Positions 21,556 to 34,036 of a stretch of DNA of 64,000 nucleotides are shown here, one piece after another. The DNA lies in assembly GCA_022225965.2 (NCBI GenBank), contig JAKJXP020000072.1, positions 124,001 to 188,000 of the forward strand. Reading direction: 5' to 3'. Below the pieces are notes generated by a model, which was not told where the DNA came from, searched no databases, and was given only the letters and a program-made list of their open reading frames with translations. Position 1 is the first letter of the stretch; every line of letters begins with the position of its first letter. This DNA comes from Diatrype stigma. Lineage: Eukaryota; Ascomycota; Sordariomycetes; Xylariales; Diatrypaceae. A program made the position numbers and the translations under genes.

Positions 21556-24500
21556 ATGAGAATTGCGATCCGAGAACAGCTGGCAGCACTCGTGCTCGTC
21601 GCTGTGCTCGTCGCTCTCGCTATCATCTCCATCCCGGTCTGGGTTTATGTCAACAACTTCGTAATCCGGGTCGAGACGGACGATCTCGCCTTGACTGCTT
21701 CCCTCAAATCCGCCCAGGTTTCGTCTGAAATCGAGCTCATACAGACCGCCTGTAATTCCATCAGCACGCGACTGCTTCTCCAGGCGGCTTTCGTCTCATA
21801 CTATGCCGGGAATACTACTCAGGAAAACTGGTACCAAGCAAGAATTGACCTCCAAAGTGCCCTTAATACTGGTTCTGATGGAAGCTCCAATCTTCTGCAA
21901 GCAAGGCTTTATTCCCGGAACGAGACAGGGGGTGCCGATGGCCTAGTCAATGTGACCGGCACCGATCTCTCGAGCACTGTACTTCCCTACAAAGCCCCGG
22001 ATGGATCTGACATCGTCCTGGGCGACACAGATCTCGGCTACCCGCCAGTCTTGTACCCAAATATCACTTACTATGCATCCAATGACGCAGATCCACTGGA
22101 TTCGGGCAAGACAGTCGTTACCGCGAGACCATTTCAGGATGTTAGGATCGATTCACGCTCAAATGGTCTCGTATTGGGCCCTCTGATTATCAACGAAACC
22201 TACGCCTTGATATCGTACACGCTTCCTATTCGACAGAACAAGAATGCGTCCATTATTCTGGGATACATGACGGTCGTTGCTGAAGCTTCTGCTATCATCA
22301 ACATAATGGCGTCCGCGGAAGGATTGGGCGATACAGGAACTGTCCTGCTGATAGGTCCTGCTACTGGCTGGAACCGTTTTAGCAGATACAATCTCCCGGC
22401 GAACGCGACACATGATGCCGCTTCCAATTTCTCCAATGTTGATGTGCAGTTTGTGTTGCCGCCTCAACCGAGGCCGGGCCAGCCAGACCGACATGCAAAG
22501 CATAATTTTGGATCGGGTCGGTACGATGAACCTTTCAAGGTAGTTACCTATGATGCTGTTTACAAAGTATTCACCGTGCGGAATCCCGAAATAAACAACG
22601 CCAGTAGCATGCTATCCACAACGAACGAAGAAGGCATACACGTCGCTGTCGGCTATGCTCGTCCTCAAACCATGTTGGTCAACTGGACACTGATCATCGA
22701 ACAAGACCGGGCCGAAGCTTATATTCCAATCAACACGTTGAGAAACATACTGCTAGGCTGCGTCTTTTCCACCATTGGATTAATAACAATTTTGGTGTTG
22801 CCCATCGCCCACATAAGTGTGATGCCGATAAGGAAGTTGAAGAGTGCTACCAAAAAATCCATTGCGCCTCCAGGCTACGAGGAAGCCTTCATGGACGATC
22901 CGTATTATGAAGACGACGAGGGTCAGGATCCATCGGGCCGGGCCAATGGCGATCAGGAGAAGAGCCTAGTGGGTCAACTGAGGAAGCTTACGCAAAGGAA
23001 GAGTCGGGGACAGCGTGCCGTCTCAGAACACGATAGTGATCCTCGCAGAAGGAGGTTTAAGATACCCGGCAAGGTAAAACAAGATCGAAAGACTTACATC
23101 AGAGACGAACTTACTGAACTAACTACGACGTTCAACGAAATGGTGGATGAGCTCACCGAACAATATACTTCATTAGAGGCGAAAGTCGCCGACAGAACGC
23201 ATGAACTTGAGCAAAGCAAGAAGGCGGCCGAATCAGCGAACGAAAGCAAGACATTGTTCATTGCGAATATATCTCATGAGCTCAAAACCCCCCTTAACGG
23301 CATTTTAGGCATGTGCGCCGTGTGCATGGAAGAAGATGATCTGGTTCGCATCAAGCAGTCGTTGAAGGTCTTGTACAAGTCTGGAGACTTGTTACTCCAC
23401 TTGCTAGAAGATCTGCTAAGCTTCTCAAAGAACCAGATCGGCCAGCAATTGAGCCTAGAAGAGAGGGAGTTTCGGCTAGGGGATATTCGTTCCCAAATCC
23501 TAACGATATTTGACAAGCAAGTTCGCGAAGGCTCGATCGACTTTTCAGTTCGTTTCTTAGGATCTGACATGGAGGACGGCCCGGAAGACGACGTAGCCAA
23601 CAGAGAAAGCACAGATATACAACTCCCAGCCATTGGACCAAACGGGGCAGGGCGGGTCAAAGACATGTGCTTGTGGGGAGATCAGCATCGAATCCTACAG
23701 GTACTCATCAACCTCGTGAGCAACAGTCTCAAGTTCACCCCGGCCGGCGGTAAAGTTTCTGTGAGGATGAGGTGCATCGGCGAGGTAGAACAGCCGAGTA
23801 CCCAGAGTAGGAGCTCGTCATTCTCGAGGAACGGTTCCAACCGACTGGGTAGGTCTCGGCTCCGCGTTGGTTCCGAGTCGAACCATTCAACAGGCTCCAA
23901 GGGGCAACCAGTATCCCCACCCCAGTATAAAGGAGGTACTGCATTATCTATAAACCCCATGGAGCCTAAACATACGCATGTGCACATCCGGGAAAGGTCA
24001 CTTTCACCGCCTCCTCCAAATGCTAAGACTTTCTTGTTCGAGTTCGAAGTAGAGGATACCGGTCCTGGCATACCAGAAAACATGCAGGGGAAGGTCTTTG
24101 AGCCCTTCGTTCAAGGCGATCTGGGACTGAGCAAGAAATTCGGGGGCACTGGATTGGGTCTAAGCATCTGTCAACAATTAGCGAATCTGATGGGTGGCGC
24201 CATTACTTTGAGAAGTTATGTTGGCGTTGGCACAGCCTTCACGATGCAAATCCCCCTGAAGTACACAAAAGACAGGTATGTCCGCAAATGCTACATTATA
24301 TCATGATCCAACTAACGCATATTTCAGAGCATCGAGTACGGCATCGAGTAATGTCAATTCTAGACCACAGAGTATAGCTTCAGCAGACAGCGATGGTCGA
24401 AGACACTCAGCCAAGAAGGCCGAGGCTGATGCAAAAACCAGTGTTATCAAACAACAGCCCCGTCTAGTTGGCTTGAGTCAACCCTTCTTTGCTGCAACAC

Positions 24501-25129
24501 CAAGTTCGGAGGCGAAGACTACTGCCGAAGACCAAATAAAGACAGTAGAGGCAGCTGCAGCTAGCAAAAAAGAGGGGAAACTGCGTGTTCTAGTAGCTGA
24601 CGACAACAGAACCAATGTCGAGGTCGTTACTAGGATGCTCAAATTCGAGGATGTGTACGACGTTACTATTGCCAAGGATGGGCAGGAGGCTTACGACTTG
24701 GTCAAGGCCGACATGGAGAAAAACCTGCACTACGACCTGATCTTCATGGACGTTCAGATGCCAAATCTCGATGGCTTGCAAAGTACTCGTCTCATACGCA
24801 AGATGGGCTATTCTGCCCCCATCGTGGCTTTGACGGCATTCTCCGAAGAGAGTAATGTGAAAGAGTGCATGGAGTCTGGGATGGACGAGTTCTTGAGCAA
24901 ACCTATCCGGCGTCCGGCTCTCAAGAAAGTCCTCAAGAAATTCGCCACAATACTCGAGGAGCCCGAAATTACCGTCGCCTCTTCCAACATTGAACATGAA
25001 CAGGCTCGTTCAACTATCGAAGAGGAAAAAGAGTCAGCAGCCACTATCAAAGAAGCTCAGCATAAGCCAATAAAAACGGAATATAAGGAGGGTTTGTCTA
25101 TGAATGGCACTCCGCCAGCTGGCCGGTGA
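21556..25129 (+). CDS. sln1: Sln1-type hybrid histidine kinase (osmosensor)
   Basis: Two exons (21556-24275 and 24328-25129) give 1,173 residues. A first membrane helix (about 8-35) is followed by a roughly 350-residue extracellular sensor with many N-x-S/T sites and a second helix ([20 protein letters not shown]). Then come a HAMP-like linker split by an acidic insertion and a coiled coil before the kinase. The phospho-acceptor H-box is [11 protein letters not shown] with His574. The N-box ([10 protein letters not shown]723) and G1 box ([10 protein letters not shown]834) are separated by a Ser/Arg-rich insertion. G2 ([13 protein letters not shown]) follows. The second exon adds a receiver domain (VADDNRTN...LIFMDVQMP, phospho-Asp1048, later Lys in FLSKP). 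This is the layout of yeast Sln1 and Aspergillus TcsB, which pass phosphate to Ypd1 and restrain the HOG MAPK pathway. Confidence 0.93.
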
Positions 25130-26182
25130 CAGGCTTACTTACATCATATCATGATCATCAGACTGCGACCTGACACAAGATGAGCTCATGCCATTACATG
25201 CACCAAAATGAGAAAAGCATCGGCATCGCCTTTACTCATTGTCTGCCATCATCTAAGCAGAATTGCATGTACCTGGGTCGACTTCGCAGTTGTAAATATC
25301 ACTCACCCCTTTTTTTCGCTGTCGGAAGAAAAGCAGATTGATGATGGTGGTATTGCCACCGGGTGCGGAGGATGATACACCAATAATTTCAATGGTGTTC
25401 AGGAGGTTTTCTTTGTCATATCATTCATCATGGGACGGAAAGGAGGAAAGGAGGGTAGGGTAGGCGCCGGGACAAAAAAATACGGTTCAGCGGGTTTATC
25501 ACATCATACACGGAGCCGGGCTGGCTGGCGAAGGGGCGTTCTTATTGGTTTTCGTGGCTTCTTGGCTTCTTGGATATATATATAGATCATCTGTATTTTG
25601 TGTGTTGTTTGATATTGGAAAGGGAAGCATGGGAGTCGAATGGAGGAATAGAAGGGAGGATGGGAGCAGCAGCATCTCGAGATGTGTGATTTGTGATTGT
25701 GTGTGCTCCCTCGACTTTTTACTCTACCACACCTACTAGACTGAGTACCCGTGTAATAAATGACACCCCGAGGATAACACAGCTTGGAGGCTTTACTTCA
25801 ATATTGCCCAACTATTTCGTTCTACAGTAACTACCTACATACTCGAAGTAGGTAGGGAGCAGTTCAATGCTGGAATGTTGAAGAATGAGGGCGGATGTAG
25901 TTGTTTACAAATGTAAACTATCGTCGTGTTCTATCTAAGAGGGTTCCCGTCAAATGGGAACTCATCAAAAAAGGAATATTAGTCTAGGCCGTCACCTTTG
26001 ATAGACATATATGTTGATAATGGATCAGAATGGACCGGTTTCCGTTGAGACTTTTGTCCCCATAAGGATGGTTAGTCCCTGGGGACGTAGCCAGCAGAGC
26101 AGCTCACCAAGCCTTCACAACACACTCATTAATTACCTCTAGACATCCATTTCACCCAGGGCATGATCATATTTGATTTATT
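25130..26182. other. Intergenic region between convergent sln1-like and F-box genes
   Basis: Terminator flanks of both genes. It has T-rich and GGA-rich patches (25310, 25430) and no supportable gene. Confidence 0.5.
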
Positions 26183-27864
26183 TCAGTTCTTGCGTGCGCC
26201 GCTTCGAGTTTCACCCGGTTCCACTATGCGCTCTGGAATCCCCCAGCGACTCTCTGTGACCTCGTCACAGCTCAGGGGTCCACCGTCATATACCTCCGCA
26301 TCGATTCCTATGCTCCGCACCGCTTCAAAGCCAGGGCGAATCGCATCCCATTGTATATCCGCGCAACGATAGGGAGCGTGTAGTTCGATAGTGCGCAAGT
26401 TGCCAAACTGGCCGTCATCCCGTTTGCAGGACGCAAGCTCCTGCAGACACTTGCTCAGGCACAGGCATACCGCACGATCTCCGCCGCAGCGGGAGAACCG
26501 CAGCACCTGGATGGAGCTTGGCAGCATGTCGACGAGATTCCGTTTCGCAGACTCAGTATCCAACTCTGCGAGCGCCAGCGGCTTGTATCCAGGCCGCCCA
26601 TGGTCATCATATTGCACTTCCAGGTCGCCGAAAACGAAGAGAGGGGAGATCTCGAGCACCCGGAGCGTATCGAAGCTCGAGAATTTCATAGGCTGGAGCT
26701 CGTTTCTGTCGTAGTCCCGCGCGTACTCGTAGTAGGCGTGCGATAACGTGAGATGTTCTAGCGAATGGGACTGGTATTGAAGCGCCGTTTCCAGGGCTTT
26801 TGTGCTGAAGTCGATATGAGCCCTACAAGATAGAGTCAGTCAGAACTCTGGAGAGCATGATTACACCAATAAACTATGCGGTCATGGTCAGGGTTCAGGG
26901 AATCGTGACAGTGGATGCCATACCATACATGTCCCACGTTGTATCGAAAGTCTTTCAAAGCTTTAGGCGCTCGCAGGAGTTCTCTCATGTTGAGGTTGGT
27001 GAGCTGGAAACTGGAGCCTAGTACCAGCTTCCGAAGACCCGAGCTGGATGGGCGGATATGCCATAGCGGTTCCTCCTCGCTGTCCTGTTCATCCGCCATT
27101 GCGGATGCCTCTATGCATTCCACTTGAGGGAGTCGAGCAAAGATGGCAAGTGGCATAGTACTGTCCGGATATTTTTCTCCGGTACCTGGGAGTTGACTTG
27201 CTATTAATACTCACCTTCATCTTGACCAACCGGAAGACACGGACAGGCGCAGCATTCTGTGCTCTCACTCACCCTCTATGACCACTTTTTGCAGCTTCGG
27301 CCAAATGTCTAACTCTGCCCGCTCGTCCGGACTCGACTCCTGGATACATTTGCTGATGACGTCGAACGGTTCAAAAAGCCCGCCCCAATATCCTTCCAAG
27401 CGGAACTCTTCGAGACTAGGAAGATATAAGGAGGCAATAAGCCCGGGGTACGTCTCAGTGACATGTCCTACGGCTGGGAATGCCCTCTCTATCAGGTCTG
27501 CCTTTGCTTTCTGGCGGGTGTTCTCGCACACACGCTTCAAAAAGGCCCCATAGACAGCAGGATCAGACATATCCTCTGGTTCTTTCACATCGAATCCCCT
27601 CTCGAGGGTATATGATTTCACCATCGAGGCATGCTCTCCCGAGGCCTGGACAGCGTGGACGAACTGTGGCGTGAGCTGTCTTGATTCGATTTTCGAGGGC
27701 CCAAACACGACATCACGGTACAGCATCGGAACAGCCACTTCGTTCAACCTCTTGCAAGCAAGGCTAAGCGGATAGAATGACCCCCTGTGGTGAGCATTAT
27801 ATGACTCCACATAATATAGGATGCGGAAGAGGAGTTCGGTCGGAAGGCTGAGCAACGATGCCAT
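26183..27864 (-). CDS. F-box domain protein
   Basis: Three minus-strand exons (27864-27273, 27185-26924, 26822-26183) join in phase to 497 residues. The N-terminus MASLLSLPTELLFRILYYVE begins an F-box (about residues 5-48), which binds Skp1 in SCF ubiquitin ligases. The remainder looks like the irregular leucine-rich body common in ascomycete F-box proteins (LPSLEEFRLEGYW, LRKLVLGSSFQL, LRTIELHAPY). The second donor (GTATGG at 26923) was chosen because it makes GHVWAHIDF and keeps frame. The frame could start at GTG 27909, but ATG 27864 directly precedes the F-box. The substrate is unknown. The protein may help choose proteins for degradation, but that is only family knowledge. Confidence 0.78.
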
Positions 27865-28379
27865 CTCGATTGTGTCACGCAGGCTTCCGCGTATTGTAGT
27901 AGAAAACACCAGAAGGGGGGATGTTTACGTGCAATAGAAAAGTAGGTATGGAGTTATTTGAATAAGAAGAAAAGATCCAGAGGGCGCTAACAACAGACAT
28001 ACGTAACGCAGTAACGTACAGACGCAGTAGTTCCTCTGGATATCGTTAGCTGGCGGGGGCGTGGACAGGCAGAAACGGGGGCCAAAGCTATTATAGGGGC
28101 TATATTATAGTACACTATAGTGGTGGGGCATACCCTTGTTCAGCCCTATTCTGGCATATAAGCTGGTCGTCACTCCTGGTCGTTACTCCCGATCGTTACT
28201 CCCGCTCTTGAGTCCTGAAGGCAGCCTGTGAAGGAGGATTATCTAGATTCCGGAAAAGTTGATCACTTCTTGTTATTCTGGGATCCCATGTCAGGATCCG
28301 ATTAGTTCATCTACACATGCATACATGCATTGACCTATTACTAGACCTATTACTACTACTCAAGTACTTAGAGAATTAA
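27865..28379. other. Intergenic, with short GTCGTTACTCC tandem units
   Basis: Promoter side of the F-box gene. Near 28165-28205 there are three imperfect copies of a 13-bp GGTCGTTACTCC-like unit. AT-rich around 28090-28125. No gene is seen. Confidence 0.5.
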
Positions 28380-30649
28380 TCAGACCTCGATCGCGATCCT
28401 CCCGATACCCCTGCTCACGCAGCTCAGCATCGAGTCGCACTTTTCCTCCTGCGTCAGCGCCGTGCCCCTGTGGTCGACCCTCCCGCGCTTCACCCCGACC
28501 TTGCAGGTCCCGCAGTTGCCGACCTCGCAGCTGCTCGGCACCATGTCGTCGTCCAGCTCTCTCTTAAGCACCTCCAGGAGTGTCTCTTCCTCGCCGACAC
28601 GGAGGACTCTCGTTTTCGTTGTCGTTTTCTTTTTCTTCTTCCCCTCTTCCACGCCCACCACATCATCACCATCTTTAACAGCAAAGTCGACCTCGACCTC
28701 GAACGGATCGCCGCCCGTATCGGCCTCGAACGCCTCGTAGTGCACCTCGTCGTCACCCAGCCCGCACGCCTCGGCCTGGTGCCGCGCCTCCTCCATCATG
28801 CGTTTCGGCCCGCAGACGTACACGTGCGAGTTCCAGGGTAGGTCCTGGAAGATCCGCGGGATTTCCATGCGCTGGTCGCGTGAGCCGTCGTATAGTCGAA
28901 CCACCTTGCCCGGGCCCAGGTCGTCTCCCTCGGCGTCAAAAGCCGCTACCCGGTCCCGGAACGGCACGTCCTCCTCCGCGCTGCGCACGGCCCAGTGCAG
29001 AGTGACCTAGATCAGAGGGAGAAGCACAGCGTTAGTATCACCTGCTTCTGATTACGCTACTGCTGCAGTAGGTGCACTTCTGAGCAAGTCCCCCGTATGC
29101 GAAATCAACTCACCTGCAAGTGAATAGACCGCGCGCGCTCGACCATGGCCAGGAAGGCCGTGACGCCGATGCCGCCGGCGATGAAGATGTGATTGCTGGC
29201 CATGCTGGCGGGCTTCACGTCGGCCGTGATGCCACCGACCTGCAGCACGTCGCCCACGCGCGCCGCGCGGTGCAGGTAGGCCGAGCCGCCGCGCCCCTTG
29301 TCCTCGGCGAGCGCGATGCCCAGCTGGAAGCGCGACTCGGTCCCGTCGACGACCGAGTAGGTGCGCACGAGGCCGTTCGGCAGCCTGATGCGCGCGTGCG
29401 CCCCGACGAGCGGCTTCTCCTTCTCTTTTCTTTGCGGTTCCTTGTCACCGTCACCGGCAGCGTTGGATTGTGATGGTGATATCGCCTCGAGCACGAGCGA
29501 GACGACTCGGGCCGTCTGCATCTTCTTCTCGACGAGCTGATAGTCGCGCCATGGCTCGCGTGTGGCAGCAGTAGCAGCTCGCTTCTTCTTGGCCTCGGCC
29601 TTGGCGACGCGTTTGCAGAAGGCGCCCCGCGCCTCGGCGCCTAGAGCGTCGATCTTGGACAGCTCCTCGTTCATGGCCTCGTCGTCCTGCTTGCGGTGCA
29701 AGTATTCTTGTATCCGCTCGATGGTCCACTGCGGCCACTTGCGCTCCACGAGCCGGATCTCATCGCCTACCTGTCGTCGTCGCTTAGCGTCCAATATTCC
29801 TTTTCCTTCTCATGTTCTGATTCTAGTAGTAAGGTAGCATCAAGTCCAGATGCAATATAGTAACGCTAGGTAGACAGGGGTTTGAAAATGTATTGGCATG
29901 TCATGGGCGTCGTAAATCGTGATACGAAGAACAGTGCTACTCAAGTAGGATGATGGAGACTAACCTGCACCGACCCCTCCCGCAGCACGCGATAGTACCA
30001 CCCCGTCCGGCTGAGCTTATAGGTGTTGGGCGCGAAGTTCTTGAGCTGGAACCGGTGGTTGAGCTTGAAGCACGGCTGCCGCGGCAGACTGACCTGCAGC
30101 AGCAGCCCGTCGTCGCCCACCGAGACGACGTCCCCTATGCAGACGTTGCGCTCGTTCATGCGCGCCGTCACCAGGTTCTCCCCGAAGCCTCCGGGCCGGA
30201 ACCGCGACGCCGATCCGGGGAACTCGGCGCGCCAGCTGGGGTAGTGGGACGAGCAGTCTGTAACACGCGCGCACGCGCACAGATACAGAAACAAAGTGCT
30301 TAGTCTACGAAGCGGAATCATGGATGGGTGGACCGCGGCCCACCAGGTCCAGGTAGATTCTTTACATGATAGTGATTGAAACAAACTTACAGCCATGAAC
30401 AGCCTTGTCTACTCCTCCGTGGAAGGTGGGGTCGTGCTCGTCCGCCTCGAGACCTAAGAACGACACGGGGATGCGGTCGGTGCGCGGGATCTTATCGATG
30501 CCGCTCTGGATCGTGAGGCCCGGCATCGTCTTCATCCGGCTCGTCCGGACCTCGAGGATGATGTCTCGCTCGAACGGCGCGAAGAGATCGACATCCTCCG
30601 CCGCCACCGCCGCCGTCGGGAAGAGATCGTCGTCTGCAGCCGGCGCCAT
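28380..30649 (-). CDS. MOSC-ferredoxin reductase-2Fe2S ferredoxin fusion protein
   Basis: Four minus-strand exons (30649-30391, 30257-29965, 29770-29114, 29006-28380) give 611 residues. Residues 30-170 form a YiiM-like MOSC domain: HGGVDKAVHGY, GGFGENL (109-115) and RQPCFKL with the conserved Cys149. MOSC domains bind the molybdenum cofactor. A helical three-alpha linker follows. Next is a flavin/NAD(P)H reductase module with RTYS, GGIGVTAF and VYVCGPKRM. The C-terminal plant-type 2Fe-2S ferredoxin has ligands Cys563, Cys568, Cys571 and Cys599 (CEVGNCGTC...MLSC). The whole looks like a self-contained electron chain from NAD(P)H to a Mo centre, possibly reducing N-hydroxylated compounds as bacterial YiiM does. 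The fungal substrate is unknown. A Lys-rich insert (GKKKKKTTTKTR) separates reductase and ferredoxin. Confidence 0.88.
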
Positions 30650-31879
30650 TTTTTCCGTCTGCTTCGATTTGTTCTTGTGGGCTTCCTCCCCTTTCTTTGC
30701 CTCTGTCCTATCACTCCTATGTAGGCGGCGTCTTACCGACCGTGCTTCTAAATGATGAGATTTGTGAAATAAAGAAAGAAATGATCGGGGAATACTAGAG
30801 TCAACACGCCCTTGATCATGTCATGTCCAAATGATATACCCGATAAAAAGTGGGAAAGATCGTAAGACCGTGTACTAAAACATAGCGTCGGTCGGGTAGA
30901 TACTGGGATATTGGGCACCTACGAAGTACAATCAATGTGTGTGCGTGGTATTTCAAATACGCTTCTTGGAGCTCGCGCTGATTGGCACCTATTTGGTGCA
31001 GCCCATCCCTGCCAAGAATTTGCTTTGCCCCTATTACTAATTCCCTAATATCAGCATTTCCGAACAACACAACAATAGCTACATATAGAGAAACTTTCAG
31101 AGCCCCAGTCATTCCGTATACTTTGCCATCTTTGATTAGGTACGCATTGTTCTCCAGCTAGTACTATAGGGCTGTAAATCTTCAAGCAATCATACGCATC
31201 GGTGTCTTCAAACATTAAGCATCAATCCTAGTAAAGCGGCCCCTTTTCTCAGCTTACTTCGTAGAGTCCTTTGGAGGACTATTACCGAGTGCCAAACGGT
31301 CTCCAAATTCGAGTCGTAGCCCTCAGTAAACGATAGAACCCAAGAGCCTACTCGAATTTGATTGTTGAGAGTGGAATGACGCCTGAGTGGTGATTTTATG
31401 CTTTTTATGGGATCATGTAACGATAACACTAGATTAACAGCAATCCTCTAGTACTCCTATACGAAAAGACTTACTCCTTGGTTTCGATGGGAGGGGAGTT
31501 TCGTTGTCATACGGCCCTTATGGATGCTGGAAAGATGTAGGCATGTACAGCTGTCAAGCTTATCGATATCTAGGTAGACTAACTTGTTCATTGGACGGTA
31601 GCTATCGGGCAAGCGCTTATTATTGTTTAGGTAGTTGGGTCGGTAAGTTGCAAGCTGAAAACGAAAGTGTCCACTGCTTTTGGAAATGCTTGCATATATT
31701 GCTGATGAACGGAGAGTCACAGTTTCCCCATTTCCTACATAAAGGCGGCTTGACTAGCCTATAGTCCGACTGAACTTGCCTGTTTAATTTCAAGGACTTT
31801 CCAAGCTTTCATCCCCTTCTCTCACGATTCATCTCTAATAAGGGTATTTCAAAATCCTCATAGGCGAATCATAAATACC
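30650..31879. other. Intergenic between divergent MOSC-fusion and HET genes
   Basis: Shared promoter region of the two divergently transcribed genes. Several frames of 70-100 codons exist on both strands but carry no recognisable domain. No RNA gene is seen. Confidence 0.5.
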
Positions 31880-34036
31880 ATGCGTTGTTTCTCACACCTA
31901 CGCCAAGTCCTTCCCGACGGCAGATATTTGTACCTAAGAGGCCGCCTCATCTTCGATAAGGGGTGCTATATTCCCAAAATAGCATCGGGGTTCATCAGGT
32001 CTTGCAAGCCTCCACCACAGAAACCCACGATCGAAAGCAGAGAGGCTATTAAAGCTTCCGTGGGGTCGTGGGGTCTTGTACTGGTAGCTGGCCTGGGATT
32101 ATACCAGTTGTGTCAACCCTTAGAGAAGAGTCCCGAAACAGCCTCTTCCTATCTGCCCGACTATGAGATTGTTCGGCCCGGCCAAATTCGACTGATTATA
32201 CTTTCCCCGGGACTCGAGCATCAAACCGTAATTTGTCGCCTAAAGACAGTCTCGCTTGCAGATGCACCTGACTTCGAGGCCCTTTCGTATGTCTGGGGGG
32301 CTCCGGGACAGCCTGCTGAGATCATGTGTGACGGGAAACTTGTCCATATTGGACAAAACTTGTACTCGGCCCTGAGCCACCTCCGGCGTACAAATGAACA
32401 GCGCGTTATCTGGGCTGATGCGCTGTGTATCAATCAGACAGACGATCTAGAGAAAAGCCACCAAATCGCGCTCATGAGCAGCATCTATAAGACTGCCCGG
32501 AGGGTGGTCATATGGCTCGGAAAGCCGACTGAGGCCACGCGAAATGCCCTGCCGGCTTTGCGGGAAGTCAACGGGTATCTGAAAAGGACCCTCTGGTTCT
32601 ATGACGGCACCTTCCTCGGTCTCCGGCTCCGAGCGACCTACTTCGGAAAATGGGCGGATGCCACCAACCCGAGAACGTTGACGCAGCGGCAGATAGCTAA
32701 GATCTCGGGATTCGATTGGGCGTCGATCGTCACTGTCTTTCGACACAGGTGGTTCTCGAGGGTCTGGATGTGCCAGGAATTTACCAACGCGCGCGATGCA
32801 GTTATCCTGGTTGGCTACGACGAGATGCCGCTAGTTAACCTTGTGAGTGTGTACGCGGAACTCGAGTTCCAGGGCCTCAGAGCGGACCTTCTATCGCGCC
32901 ACATGGGGCCTGACGACTGGGAGCCGATGATGAACATCCTCGGCATAGGGCTCATGGAAGCGAACAGGCAGAAAATCGGCGTGCCAAAGCGGAAGCTGGC
33001 GGAGTTGATGTTTGACAATAGGACACGAGAGGCAACGGACGATCGGGATAGGATCTTTGCCTTTGTAGACATAGCCGGCGACGTTGACGCGTCGGACCAG
33101 GAGCTCGCCCCTGATTACACGGTCCCAGTCGAGGAGGTATATCGCAGATTCGCTTTATGGTATTTGATGCGAAAGAAAGACCTTCAGTTTCTGCAATATG
33201 CCAGCCCGAACTGCACATCTTACCTCGCAGGACGGTACCTGCCATCTTGGGTTCCGGACTGGAGGCAAGCGAAATTTTCCACTCCGATCTTCCGAGACTT
33301 CAAGAGCCCTTACGATGCCTCCGCTAACTCGAAACCCGAGGTCCGCTGGGGGCCAGAACCGGACCACTTGGCGATCAAGGGCCGCATTGTCGACCGGGTA
33401 GGGCAGGTCGCTGTGACTGAAGCAGAACTGGAAGAAAACCACAGCGCAACTAGTACATATGAGTTGGAAGATACTATGACTATCTGGTTGAGTCAGTGCA
33501 GACGGATCGCTGCTATGGGTGCTAAGCGGCTAACGAAGGAGCAATTCGACGCATGGTGGAGACTGATGGGCATTACGGGGTCGCCATTCTCTGAGGAGAC
33601 GGTCGTGGAGTACCTGGCGCTCGTACAACCGGCGATGTGGAGGCGCGAGACTCCGGGCCCGGCCGCAGGCGGTATGACTGCGACGGACAGAGCGGAAGTG
33701 AATCCCAGGCACAATGTTCTAAGACGGATGATGGTACATAGGTTATCTTCGTTTTATCAACGGCGGTTCTGTAGTACTACCGGAGGACGGTTGGGATGGG
33801 TACCTATAACGGCAAAGCCTGGAGACATCATATGCATCTTCCACGGTGCTCCGGTGCCGTTTGTGCTACGGCCGAAGATGAAGGAGCATCAAGATCCTTC
33901 CGTGCCTTTCTCCACCTTCGCTTTTGATAAAGCCGGGTTTGAGCTGGTAGGTGAGGCCTACGTTGATGGTATGATGTACGGGGCGGCGTTTAAGGATAAA
34001 TGGCGTGTTCTGGACCAGATGTTTCACCTGACTTAA
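31880..34036 (+). CDS. HET (heterokaryon incompatibility) domain protein
   Basis: An intronless frame of 718 residues. A possible membrane-inserting helix (WGLVLVAGLGLYQLC, about 64-78) precedes the HET domain. The domain shows the classic blocks FEALSYVWG (132-140), WADALCINQ (178-186) and the segment LMSSIYKTARRVVIWLG. The middle and C-terminal parts have WFSRVWMCQEF, RDRIFAFVDIAG, a LPSWVPDW block, and a closing GDIICIFHGAPVPFVLRP...FELVGEAYVDG block typical of long HET proteins. HET proteins trigger cell death after fusion of unlike strains and share features with TIR-like innate immune domains. The partner is unknown. An additional upstream exon cannot be excluded, since the N-terminus is not conserved in the parts I recognise. 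Confidence 0.9.
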   Translation: MRCFSHLRQVLPDGRYLYLRGRLIFDKGCYIPKIASGFIRSCKPPPQKPTIESREAIKASVGSWGLVLVAGLGLYQLCQPLEKSPETASSYLPDYEIVRPGQIRLIILSPGLEHQTVICRLKTVSLADAPDFEALSYVWGAPGQPAEIMCDGKLVHIGQNLYSALSHLRRTNEQRVIWADALCINQTDDLEKSHQIALMSSIYKTARRVVIWLGKPTEATRNALPALREVNGYLKRTLWFYDGTFLGLRLRATYFGKWADATNPRTLTQRQIAKISGFDWASIVTVFRHRWFSRVWMCQEFTNARDAVILVGYDEMPLVNLVSVYAELEFQGLRADLLSRHMGPDDWEPMMNILGIGLMEANRQKIGVPKRKLAELMFDNRTREATDDRDRIFAFVDIAGDVDASDQELAPDYTVPVEEVYRRFALWYLMRKKDLQFLQYASPNCTSYLAGRYLPSWVPDWRQAKFSTPIFRDFKSPYDASANSKPEVRWGPEPDHLAIKGRIVDRVGQVAVTEAELEENHSATSTYELEDTMTIWLSQCRRIAAMGAKRLTKEQFDAWWRLMGITGSPFSEETVVEYLALVQPAMWRRETPGPAAGGMTATDRAEVNPRHNVLRRMMVHRLSSFYQRRFCSTTGGRLGWVPITAKPGDIICIFHGAPVPFVLRPKMKEHQDPSVPFSTFAFDKAGFELVGEAYVDGMMYGAAFKDKWRVLDQMFHLT

